The notes under the pieces were generated by a model. The model searched no databases. It was not told where the DNA came from and saw only the letters and a program-made list of their open reading frames with translations. From Chara braunii (lineage: Eukaryota > Streptophyta > Charophyceae > Charales > Characeae): a DNA stretch of 27,423 nucleotides. Location of the stretch: positions 1,238,300-1,265,722 of the forward strand of contig BFEA01000341.1 of the NCBI GenBank assembly GCA_003427395.1. Reading direction: 5' to 3'. This document shows, one piece after another, positions 9,449 to 17,921 of the stretch. Made by a program: the position numbers and the translations under genes. Numbering within the stretch: position 1 is the first letter of the stretch; each line of letters starts with the position of its first letter.

Positions 9449-9704
9449 GGCAATGTATCTTCCCATGTTCTAGCCGAAGATTCATTCTCATTTTTGCATG
9501 ATTGGTGTAGTAGTAGAGCGGGGCCCGTCGTCGTGGCCATCCCCCTCGTCGTGGCAGTGATCCTCCTCATTTCGCGGTAGCCTTCGTCTAGCGCAGTGGT
9601 CACCTCATCAACTGCGCTATGTTTATTGATGTGATCATGCGCTTTGGGAGCAGCGCAAGATGGAGAAGTGGGAGTGCAAGAGAGGGATCACTACGAGAGC
9701 CAAC

Positions 9705-9738
<34 letters not shown>

Positions 9739-10697
9739 TAATAATAATAATATAATAATATAATAATAATAATAATAATAACAATAATAATAACAGGGTA
9801 ATGAGGCGGCGTACCTGCCCTTGTTCTGTCGGAAGATTCATTCTCAAAGCACATTTGGTGGGTGGTGGAAGAAAGTTGTGCCCGTGACTACGGTGGCGCT
9901 CGTCATCAACTTTCTTTTGAAAGTTGTTGGTTCTTCCTCACCTTGTAGTCGGGGGGGTCGGTGTACTAATGCCCACAACCATTGTCGTTCATAGTTCGAA
10001 CTTGGAGCACGAGGTTGTCTAGGTACATTAGTGAGAATGAAGAGGTAATACGGGTGAGAAGTTTTGGTAAAGGCAAAGAGGAGAGGGCAACAAGTGGGAA
10101 GGAGGAAGAGATGTATAGCGGGGGTCGAGGTCGAGATAGAGAGTCGAGGAGAAGTAGGGCAGGGGAAAGAGGAGGTTGGCAGTGTACCTTTTCGTGTCCT
10201 GGCCTCAGATTCATTCTCATTTTGCGCATGCTGTGAAGTGGCGAACAAGAATCCATGGTCGTCTTTTCCAGCACGGCCTTCGACTTCTTTCGGCCCGCGT
10301 TCACCGTGTGTGTGTGCTCGAGACTATCATCCTTCCCAAGCGGATGCATTTGTCATCATTCGTTATTCCGTTCATCATTCTCTTTCCAAATTGAAATCGA
10401 GGTCGCCGTCGCGGTGTCTTGTCGAAGTCGTACTCCTCACGACCATCTTCATCAAGGCAGTGGTGGTGTGGATCATGAACATGATTCTGGTCGGGATCAT
10501 TCCGCTGCTCAATCATCAGTATAGTTGGATGCAGATAAGAAAGTATTACTAAGAGTATGCCTACGAGCATGTAGCCGTGAGGGCTCAGATGGGGCGAGTA
10601 ATACGGTGGTGTATATTCCTATATTTTGGTGGAAGGTTCATTTTCATTTTCCACATTTGGTGAGTAGTGGAGCGAGACCCGTAGTCGTATTTGTCCT
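9449..10697 (-). repeat. Four diverged copies of a ~90-bp exon-like module
   Basis: Copies lie at about 9449-9537, 9807-9892, 10178-10266 and 10605-10697. They share the anchor TTCATTCTCA (TTCATTTTCA in the last) at 9481, 9837, 10210 and 10637, so the spacing is 356, 373 and 427 bp. On the minus strand all four can be read in one frame around a shared MRMNL or MKMNL core. The second and third copies end in donor-like CAG|GTACGC and AAG|GTACAC; the first and fourth carry altered donors. The spacer sequences are less alike, and one contains the (AAT)n array. This may be a decayed tandem gene or exon family, or a non-coding repeat. Confidence 0.6.
9703..9794. repeat. (AAT)n microsatellite, slightly interrupted
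   Basis: About 92 bases of AAT trinucleotide repeat with a few two-base and AAC interruptions, lying just left of the second module copy. Confidence 0.97.
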
Positions 10698-10756
10698 CTC
10701 TGCGGCTAGGTCCTTGCACATCATTGTCGTCCCCCTCAGCATTCGTGACCATGGTT

Positions 10757-10870
10757 GCCATCACTGCCAACTGCGTTAGTCTCCCCGCATGACTGCCATC
10801 ACTGCCAACTGCGTTCGCCTCCCCGCATGACTGCCATCACTGCCAACTGCGTTCGTCTCCCTGCATGACT
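10757..10870. repeat. 38-bp tandem repeat, 3 copies
   Basis: Three head-to-tail units at 10757-10794, 10795-10832 and 10833-10870 begin GCCATCACTGCCAACTGCGT and differ at only a few positions, implying recent duplication. Confidence 0.95.
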
Positions 10871-12162
10871 GTGTTTGTGCTGGCGATCAGTCGTATTCTT
10901 CCCTCCTGGCCCTGGCGAGTCGAGTTTGCTTTGTATACTAGGATGCACGCCATGGGGAGGAGGGAGATAGGCAAAGCAAAATCGAGGAGGTTGGAATACT
11001 CACCTGGTCGAGACTGCGACTGGATCCATATGAGGTGTACATATGGGCCTTCCCATTAGTCTCAAACACGGTGCTGAATAAATGGGCATGCCAACGGATC
11101 GGTGGAAGCTTAGTTCTCGAAGTAAAAGCAAGCCGAAGGCTTGGCAACGACATACCTTCTGGTGGCACGTTGGGCTGTATGTTGGCGCTGAAGAAGAGGG
11201 AGGAGGTACGCATGATAAGCTTTTCAATCATTCTCAAGAAAATAAGAATGCTAGATGGAGAGGATGGGTGGACATGTGGTGCTGCGATGAGATCGAGAGG
11301 AGAATTCATAGTGACTAGACACAACAACACTATGATGCAAGAGAGGGAAGAGTTAGCGAGAGTGAAAGGGAGTTGAATATGGTGATGAGAACTTGGAGAA
11401 GGAAAGGAGGGGCTGAACTAACGGACTGGGCAGGACTGCAACAGGCTCAGGCTGTATGCGTGTAGGTTCTAGCTGGGAAATTGATGGGGTGATCAGGGCA
11501 TGCTTGAGGGGGAGGTGCTGACATTTTGCTGAGAAAGAAGGGGTTGTGACTGCTGTCGTTCTGCCTAATCCGATTTGTCTTCATTGTCTGCAGTGACGGC
11601 ACAGGCTAGTGGGCTTGTTCGCTGTGCCACTTGGAATGGTGGTCTTATGCGTCGTTGACTTTTGGTGCTGGTTAGAGGATGACTTCGGGACCTATCGCTT
11701 GCCTTGCTGAGAGCCCTCTCACGAGTGCCCTGAAATCTGAGTATCAGGTATCTGAACAGACAGGCACGTGACGTACTTGCGGCCCGAGGACAGACGGGAT
11801 TGGGTTGCCTTGTGGCCTCGAGTTGCAACTTTCCTCCACCTATACCGAGGACGATGAGGTGGTGAAAGACTGCCTTGGTGGACAGATACGTGCTAGATCA
11901 CAATACGATATCTCACGCGCAAGGCACGCGAGCGCAATTTTATCTCTTGCTGAGCAGCTTTCCAATCGCAAAGATGTAGCAGCTGAAGGTGAAGGTCTAT
12001 GTTGACATGCTGCAACAGCCCAGCAAAGCGGTATTGCTATTCTGCAGGTAAGACGGACTTGTGAGGGAGGGGAGGTTGTGGGAAAAGAATCAGATGAAGG
12101 AACAATGAGAATCAAGGAAATGGGAGGGCATTGGTGTCCCAATGTATCGATCAATGTTCAAG
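10871..12162. other. No recognisable gene; scattered minus-strand splice-donor-like sites
   Basis: No protein family is recognised. On the minus strand there are donor-like CCAG|GTGAGT near 11007 and GAAG|GTATGT near 11156, and a minus-strand frame spans 10938-11330 through both. I found no homologue, acceptor pattern or start to support a gene. The remaining sequence to 12.16 kb has no visible repeat structure. Confidence 0.35.
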
Positions 12163-12740
12163 TGTGGCATTCTGAGCCACACGCGCCCCAGTTAGGGCCC
12201 GGTTCCATGGGTAAGCCTAAGGGGGACGACGGTTCAAATAAGGCTCAGGTAGGCTAGGGGTACGCCGGTTCAGGCAGACCTGGGATAGATGCCTAGGCCA
12301 ACGGCCACAAGGCCGGTACCGGTCCAGCATAGGACCTACCGGCGGCGCAGTTTCAGAGGCTGCCAATTTTAGGCGGCAAATCCAGTTCAAAACTGGACCG
12401 TTGATTCAGATCAACGGTCCAGGCCGGTAGGTACCAGCAGGTAGGAGGCCAGCCCAACACTACAAAAGGCTGGGTACCAGCCTCAGTAGGGAGGTTAGAA
12501 GCTAGACGTTAGTTTTCAGGATTAGCGCAGCGTTACAGCATGAGCAGCATTAGCGCAGCGCCGGCAGCGTTAGTCCGAGCAGCGAGAAGGAGGCAGCACA
12601 ACGACGAGGACAGCGCAGCGGCCCTACCGCGCCATAGCACCGGATCAGGTACCGGGAGGAAGGCTCCGCCTTCTCTCCCTCTGTTCCTCCGCCCCTCTGC
12701 TCTGCTCCATACTTATGACTGTGTTTCACGAGTATGCACA
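12163..12740 (+). mobile_element. Putative 5' LTR of a second LTR retrotransposon
   Basis: The proposed LTR begins TGTGGCATTCTGAGCC, with TGTGGC/GCCACA inverted at its very start, a pattern common at plant LTR ends. It finishes ...GTATGCACA, giving TG...CA termini of 578 bp. A primer-binding site follows three bases later. A TATA-like CTACAAAAGG at 12460-12469 would suit an LTR promoter. No matching 3' LTR or pol sequence was seen to the right, so this is either a truncated element or one whose interior has been replaced. The right boundary is well supported by the primer site; the left one is less certain. Confidence 0.6.
12393..12422. repeat. Perfect 13-bp hairpin inside the LTR
   Basis: CTGGACCGTTGAT (12393-12405) and its exact complement (12410-12422) enclose a 4-base loop. 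It lies about 40 bases upstream of the TATA-like sequence of the LTR. Confidence 0.9.
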
Positions 12741-12743
12741 GTT

Positions 12744-12756
12744 TGGTATCGGAGCA
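12744..12756 (+). promoter_or_regulatory. Primer-binding site for initiator-Met tRNA
   Basis: TGGTATCGGAGCA matches the complement of the plant initiator-Met tRNA 3' end (TGGTATCAGAGC) except for one A-to-G change, which would still pair as G-U with the tRNA. It sits three bases after the proposed LTR end, as expected for minus-strand priming. Confidence 0.75.
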
Positions 12757-12776
12757 GACCAGCATTGGATGACTCA

Positions 12777-12778
12777 CC

Positions 12779-12820
<42 letters not shown>
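12777..12820. repeat. (ATTG)n microsatellite
   Basis: About eleven copies of the tetranucleotide ATTG shortly downstream of the primer-binding site, in what would be the element leader. Confidence 0.95.
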
Positions 12821-12821
<1 letters not shown>

Positions 12822-13102
12822 ATCTACACCTGCAGTCTGTTATCATTAAATCGCGAGTTGCAAAAAAATTTTCTTTTTCGTACTTACATAGTGAAACGGT
12901 ATTCACCAGTTCGCAGTAGCTGATGCAGATCCCAGGGCTCGATCCCCAGTCCCCACCTTACCTGTGTACAGTACCTGTGTCGATCCCTAGAGTTGAACCC
13001 GCGACCTGTGTATTTGTAACAGTTGATAGGTTGTCGTAGGGTCCATAGGTAGCATGGGTTCGATCTGTAGACCTGTCGGATAGGAGTCTTAGTCAGGTCT
13101 AG
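12821..13102. other. No gene seen; several tRNA B-box-like words
   Basis: Short words such as GGGTTCGATCT (about 13056) and, on the other strand, GGGTTCAACTC recall Pol III B boxes, but no paired A box or cloverleaf was found. A donor-like CAG|GTAAGG on the minus strand lies near 12960. Confidence 0.3.
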
Positions 13103-13193
13103 AAGTCGTAGCTGTAGTTTTCCGGAAAGGTCAAGGTCGTAGCTGCTACAGTCCAGAAAGGTCAAGTCGCAGCTGCTACAGTCACGAAAGGCC
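13103..13193. repeat. ~30-bp tandem repeat, 3 copies
   Basis: Units at 13103-13132, 13133-13163 and 13164-13193 share AAGTCG(T/C)AGCTG at the start and GAAAGG(T/C)C at the end. Confidence 0.85.
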
Positions 13194-13736
13194 AAGTCAA
13201 TACGGCCTTCCGGAAGGTCCCAGTAGTGGCCTTTCGAAGTTGCCTATGTTTAGACGAAGGCAAGTGGGCAAGTGGTGGAGTCTGCCCGTGCTGAGTCATC
13301 AGTCCCAGTCCTAGGCAGTCCTGGTCCAGTCAAGAAAGTACCGCATGGGACTGTGTGCACTTCGGGCATGGGAAAGCGCCAGACCAACGAGCTGCAGAAG
13401 TATAAATCAAGAGGCAGAGGCTTCCTGAGAGGAAGACGGTTGGCGAGGTCTTACCTTGACCTGACCGTATTGCTTTGACTCCGTGGGACCTCAGGAGCCC
13501 ACGTGATTGTAGTTGCTCTGTCGGCAGGGGAAATCTTGAAGGCAGGGAACTAAGAGGCACGAGCACGCTGATTCCCTTACAGCCCTACTTATGTACCCCT
13601 CTACTATTTTGTTTGCTCGTCGGATTTATTACCTTCAAATATTATTTCTTATTTATTCAAGATCTAATTTGAATTTCAGTAACTCTCAGGAAAGGACTTG
13701 TTTTGTTGTGTTGTTTGTACTGTTTTGACCTTCACA
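13194..13736. other. No recognisable gene
   Basis: A 68-codon plus-strand frame (13272-13478) is basic and unlike any family I know. A TATA-like GTATAAATC near 13399 has no supported gene downstream. The part after 13.6 kb is AT-rich. Confidence 0.3.
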
Positions 13737-14030
13737 AGCTTGGGCTTGAGCCGACTGGGCACTAGGCACGGGTCCAGGTATTGTGAAGTTTTGTTTATCC
13801 AAGTTCTTCAAGTTGTGTTGTGTACAGTGAATTAGGCTTTCGAAGCCTGGGCCGGGGCCGATTGGGCACAGGTCCAGGTATTGTGGAAGTGATGTGTGTT
13901 TAGCTCACTCTGTGCGAACCTGCAGGCTTGGGCTGGGGTGACTATGCACAGGTCCAGGTATTGTGGACGTGACGATAGTCTGACCTTTTCAGACGTGGAT
14001 TGGGGTCGACTGGGTATAGGTAGAGGTGCC
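13737..14030. repeat. Four tandem copies of a G-rich unit with shrinking spacing
   Basis: Copies start at 13737, 13844, 13924 and 13991 (spacing 107, 80 and 67 bp). The first three share a (C/T)TGGGC block and the word GGTCCAGGTATTGTG; the fourth is more diverged. The variable part is the tail of each unit. Confidence 0.75.
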
Positions 14031-14466
14031 ATGTTTCTTTTGTTTTTCATAGTCAGATGCTCGCCAGACTATGACCCACTGACCCACTATTTATTTAGTT
14101 TCTGAAGAGGCCAGACCTGCGTCAGACCGTGACCCCTTGGCTGTGTGTTTATTTTTGGAAGAGTCGGTAAAGAACAAATCAGCTATGGGGCAACGAAGAG
14201 GCTTTTTGATCGAACACAAATCAGGGATAAACCTTTGGGTCAATGAACTTTGCAACGTCTTGCTTCAGTTGTTTTGTGTTGTCATGTCGTTTGCCTGTCT
14301 CTCATCCATGCGTGTTGGTTGATGGTTAGTTTGTTAGAGATCGCCAAGTCCTTGAGTGACAATAGCTTTGTCAGTTGCTTGATGTCTTTTGTCATCTGTT
14401 TGCTGTGCTTTTCACATTTGACCTTAAGCCTTTGGCTAACTTGTGGATTAATATAAACTCTAACAA
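14031..14466. other. No recognisable gene
   Basis: AT-richer stretch with only short frames of about 60-76 codons on both strands and no recognisable motif. Confidence 0.35.
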
Positions 14467-14611
14467 CATACTTCCCTAAAGGAGATGCCGCCATAATTTC
14501 TACTGATCCCACAAGACTAGTCGAAACTTGTTTGCTATTTGGTCTAAGTTTGTCTGCTCTCTAGAGTTGGTGTAAATTATGGCATCCTACTCCCCTAGAG
14601 GAGATGCTGCC
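14467..14611. repeat. Pair of a dispersed motif with a palindromic core
   Basis: Two similar words, at 14467-14492 and 14583-14611, read CAT(A/C)CTTCCCTAAAGGAGATGC and a close relative, both followed by CGCC or TGCC. A homologous pair with almost the same spacing occurs at 21202-21332, so this looks like part of an interspersed repeat family. Confidence 0.55.
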
Positions 14612-14678
14612 AAATTTATGCCAAAGACAGAGGGCTAGATCCCTACACTTATACAAATCGTTATTCGCGATCTCAAGG

Positions 14679-14992
14679 CTTTAAGACTTTAGATTGCGCG
14701 GCAATCCAGACCGTCCGCTTTGTCGGACGGTTTGCATCGTCACGCAATCTTAAAGTCTTAAGATCGCGCAGAAATCCGGACCTTCAGGCTGGGAGGACCA
14801 CGGGCGCCCCGGATTCGCGCGCCCGTTGGAAAAGACTTCAAGACTTTAGATCGCGCGGCGATCCAGCCGGTCCGCTTTGCCTGACGGCCTGGATCGTCGT
14901 GCGATCTTAAAGTCTTAAGATCGCGCAGAAATTCGGACCGTCGGGCCAGTAGGACCACGGACGGCCCGGATTGGCTCGCCCGTTGGAAACAA
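14679..14992. repeat. 157-bp tandem duplication, each unit a long hairpin
   Basis: Unit 1 (14679-14835) and unit 2 (14836-14992) align over their whole length. Unit 1 has outer arms at 14681-14698 and 14743-14761 that pair almost perfectly, and an inner perfect 8-bp stem ACCGTCCG/CGGACGGT (14710-14717, 14724-14731). Unit 2 has outer arms at 14838-14854 and 14901-14917 and an inner stem GGCGATCCAG/CTGGATCGTC (14857-14866, 14889-14898). The tail of each unit is a GC-rich segment ending CCCGTTGGAAA. Confidence 0.85.
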
Positions 14993-14999
14993 GGCCCGT

Positions 15000-15572
15000 T
15001 GCAGGGCGGTGCTTTCCCTCCATTGAAGTCCAAGGGGCCCTCCCGCCTGCCCACCTCGACTCCGCCATCGGCTCCCACCTTCCGCCTCCCCCAACCTCCC
15101 TTCCACCTCCTCCAGCCATCTCCCTTCCACCACCGCCCACCATCTCCTCTCGGCCTCCGCTCACCATCTCCTATCCGCCTCCGCCCACCTCTTCTCCGCC
15201 CGGCGCCCACCTTGCCTCCACCTCCGCACACCTCCGCCCACCTCCCCTTCGCCTACCCCTGCCATCTCCTCTCCGCCTTCGCCCACCTCCCCTCCGCCAC
15301 CACCCACCATCTCCTCCCTGCCTCCACCCACCTCTTCTTCGTTCGGGGGCCACCTCGCCTGCGCCTCCGCCCGTCGGTCCCCTCCCCTGCGCCTCCCCCC
15401 ACCCCTTGGGATTCCTCTCCCACTTCTCCCTCGGCATTCCCCCGCGAGTTCTCCTCCGCCTCCACTCCTCCGCTCCCGCCTCCACCTACGCTCACCTCCA
15501 CCCACCTCACATCCGCCTCTGCCCACCTCACGTCCACCTTTGCCCTCCTCACATACGGCCTGCCCACCGTAG

Positions 15573-15575
<3 letters not shown>
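15000..15575. repeat. C-rich, CCNCC-type minisatellite-like block
   Basis: Nearly 580 bases dominated by words such as CCTCCGCCCACCT and CCACCATCTCCTC in irregular tandem array. Translation gives proline-rich low-complexity frames on the plus strand and glycine/arginine-rich ones on the minus strand, as expected from composition alone. I treat it as repeat DNA, not a gene. Confidence 0.75.

Positions 15576-15622
<47 letters not shown>
15576..15622. repeat. (TC)n microsatellite
   Basis: Pure TC dinucleotide repeat closing the C-rich block. Confidence 0.97.
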
Positions 15623-15625
<3 letters not shown>

Positions 15626-15765
15626 TGACATCAATCACCGATTGGCGGAATGGAGTGGGTAAGGAAACACAAGATGCTTCACGTGGGGAGGGTAAGGGGC
15701 GGGAGGTGCGTCACACATTGCAGCCACGTGGCTGGATCGTTTATCCATTTTCATTGTTTTTTTTT

Positions 15766-16629
15766 NNNNNNNNNNNNNNNNNNNNNNNNNNNNNNNNNNN
15801 NNNNNNNNNNNNNNNNNNNNNNNNNNNNNNNNNNNNNNNNNNNNNNNNNNNNNNNNNNNNNNNNNNNNNNNNNNNNNNNNNNNNNNNNNNNNNNNNNNNN
15901 NNNNNNNNNNNNNNNNNNNNNNNNNNNNNNNNNNNNNNNNNNNNNNNNNNNNNNNNNNNNNNNNNNNNNNNNNNNNNNNNNNNNNNNNNNNNNNNNNNNN
16001 NNNNNNNNNNNNNNNNNNNNNNNNNNNNNNNNNNNNNNNNNNNNNNNNNNNNNNNNNNNNNNNNNNNNNNNNNNNNNNNNNNNNNNNNNNNNNNNNNNNN
16101 NNNNNNNNNNNNNNNNNNNNNNNNNNNNNNNNNNNNNNNNNNNNNNNNNNNNNNNNNNNNNNNNNNNNNNNNNNNNNNNNNNNNNNNNNNNNNNNNNNNN
16201 NNNNNNNNNNNNNNNNNNNNNNNNNNNNNNNNNNNNNNNNNNNNNNNNNNNNNNNNNNNNNNNNNNNNNNNNNNNNNNNNNNNNNNNNNNNNNNNNNNNN
16301 NNNNNNNNNNNNNNNNNNNNNNNNNNNNNNNNNNNNNNNNNNNNNNNNNNNNNNNNNNNNNNNNNNNNNNNNNNNNNNNNNNNNNNNNNNNNNNNNNNNN
16401 NNNNNNNNNNNNNNNNNNNNNNNNNNNNNNNNNNNNNNNNNNNNNNNNNNNNNNNNNNNNNNNNNNNNNNNNNNNNNNNNNNNNNNNNNNNNNNNNNNNN
16501 NNNNNNNNNNNNNNNNNNNNNNNNNNNNNNNNNNNNNNNNNNNNNNNNNNNNNNNNNNNNNNNNNNNNNNNNNNNNNNNNNNNNNNNNNNNNNNNNNNNN
16601 NNNNNNNNNNNNNNNNNNNNNNNNNNNNN
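15766..16629. other. Assembly gap, 864 N
   Basis: Unresolved bases. The left edge is a T-run and the right edge a purine-rich repeat, typical of a break at low-complexity sequence. Nothing can be said of its content. Confidence 1.
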
Positions 16630-16724
16630 GGGGAAGGTGGCGCAATCTTTTTCTTAGTTTCCAGGGGCGGGTTACAGGAAGGGGCGGCAAGGGGGAAGGT
16701 GGCGCAATCTTTTTCTTAGTTTCC
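16630..16724. repeat. 33-bp exact direct repeat at the gap edge
   Basis: Positions 16630-16662 and 16692-16724 are identical (starting GGGGAAGGTGGCGCAATC). The first copy abuts the N run, so it may be an unmerged contig end. Confidence 0.85.
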
Positions 16725-16785
16725 TTTTCTTTTTTCGGTTTGTTTTGTGTGNGTTTGTGCGTGCGTTTGTGTGCTTGTGTTTTGT

Positions 16786-16807
16786 CTGTGTGTGTGTGTG
16801 TGTGTGT
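16786..16807. repeat. (TG)n microsatellite
   Basis: TG dinucleotide run preceded by imperfect TG/CG repeats; a single N lies nearby at 16752. Confidence 0.9.
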
Positions 16808-17040
16808 TACGATACGTTACCCTATGGCAAAAAATGCCATGAACCCCACAGCAGGCTGCGGTACGACTGTTCCACCGCGGGTTTATAGGCTGCACCCGGT
16901 CTTATACGCAACTTCCAATTAATGAGCATATTCATCCTTTTCCTACTTAAGATGCCAATACCCCCCACCATTCAAAGCATTGTATGCAATATTCCGATGA
17001 ACATTTGACTGCTTTGTATACGAATCCTTCAGACCGTGTC
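16808..17040. other. Spacer downstream of the 17.0-17.5 kb gene
   Basis: No gene. A small perfect hairpin ATGGCA/TGCCAT lies near 16823-16839. The sequence lies on the 3' side of the minus-strand gene that ends at 17041. Confidence 0.35.
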
Positions 17041-17493
17041 TCATTGTGCGATGATCATAGTGAGGAGGGCATAGAAGGAAAATAAGAGGAGGAAGGTGAG
17101 CGTGATCTTGATCAGTCGGGTGGCGAGGGGTAACCTGTGCGCTTTCCTATGGTATAATTCCTCCTTTAGTTTGTTGATCTCTATGCCGAGGGCCATGTTC
17201 GCCCTCGTGAGCTGTCTATTCTCCTCTCTATTACTACATCCCATATGTAGTGGATTGTCGTCAAAATCATCCAATATGGAGCGATGTAGCGTGTAAATTT
17301 CCGAAAAGATCGATGCAGCCCATTCCTTGATTTCTCTATAGTCGTCAGGTAAGGGGGCATCATAGTGGTAATCAGGGGATATGGATGGGGGGTCACCCCT
17401 CCTTATCAAAACATCGTTTAGTAGCGCGATGCGTTTCTCAACGGTTACAAATTTCTCGATAAGGGTTGCTCTGAGGGGTGGCAGATCATCCAT
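17041..17493 (-). CDS. Hypothetical 150-aa tail-anchored protein
   Basis: I do not recognise a family. The N-terminal ~85 residues are acidic with helical stretches (LRATLIEKFVTVEKRIALL, then REIKEWAASIFSEIYTLHR). Residues ~88-115 (REENRQLTRANMALGIEINK onward) look like a short coiled coil. A basic patch (HRKAHRLPLATR) leads into a hydrophobic segment at residues ~129-149 that ends the protein, the layout of a C-terminal tail anchor with a cytosolic N-terminus. The start is supported by an optimal context (CACCATGG) and a TATA-like ATTTATATTC about 40-48 bases upstream. That distance would leave a very short 5' leader. The ORF is intact, unlike everything around it, and sits at the edge of an AT-richer block. 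It could be a host orphan gene, an intronless fragment or a gene from an integrated virus or element. Confidence 0.5.
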   Translation of the reverse strand: MDDLPPLRATLIEKFVTVEKRIALLNDVLIRRGDPPSISPDYHYDAPLPDDYREIKEWAASIFSEIYTLHRSILDDFDDNPLHMGCSNREENRQLTRANMALGIEINKLKEELYHRKAHRLPLATRLIKITLTFLLLFSFYALLTMIIAQ

Positions 17494-17921
17494 GGTGCTA
17501 CAGAGTGTAAGGATGGTGCAAGCCCGTAGCAGAATATAAATTTAAAATTTTTAATCTAAATTTTACTTTAATCAAGCGAACTGTGTTGTCGATATACGTG
17601 GTTGGTAAGGAGTCGAGGGCGCGATCAGATGTATGAGAATGATCACTGAGCACTAAGAAGCATTACATAATCGTTTTGTTCGGAGAATGTCAAGTGTATC
17701 GTCATCATCCGGGTATGAAGAAAGTCCGGGATGTAAGAAAGTGAGAGATCAGTTTGTCTGATTCATGTGTCGAGACTAATGTAGGTTCCGAATCCATAGT
17801 GGCTATCATCCGGCTTACTCCTTGTGATATCAATAAATTATACACTGGGTAACTTCCAATCTACCGACCCATCCAACTAATCATCAAGCAAAAGGTGTTT
17901 ATCAGCTACGTATAAGGCAAA
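17494..17921. other. AT-rich spacer
   Basis: Contains the promoter-like run above and otherwise no gene or obvious repeat. Confidence 0.35.
17532..17541 (-). promoter_or_regulatory. TATA-like box upstream of the tail-anchored ORF
   Basis: ATTTATATTC on the minus strand, 40-48 bases before the ATG at 17493, within a strongly AT-rich run (17531-17570). Placement suits a TATA box, but AT-rich DNA gives such words by chance. Confidence 0.35.

Noticed and set aside
15635-16690. 351-codon minus-strand open frame
   Set aside because: Almost all of it is the assembly gap.
14971-16719. 582-codon plus-strand open frame
   Set aside because: Half of it is the N gap and the rest is C-rich minisatellite, (TC)n and flanking sequence; the openness is an artefact of composition and N translation.
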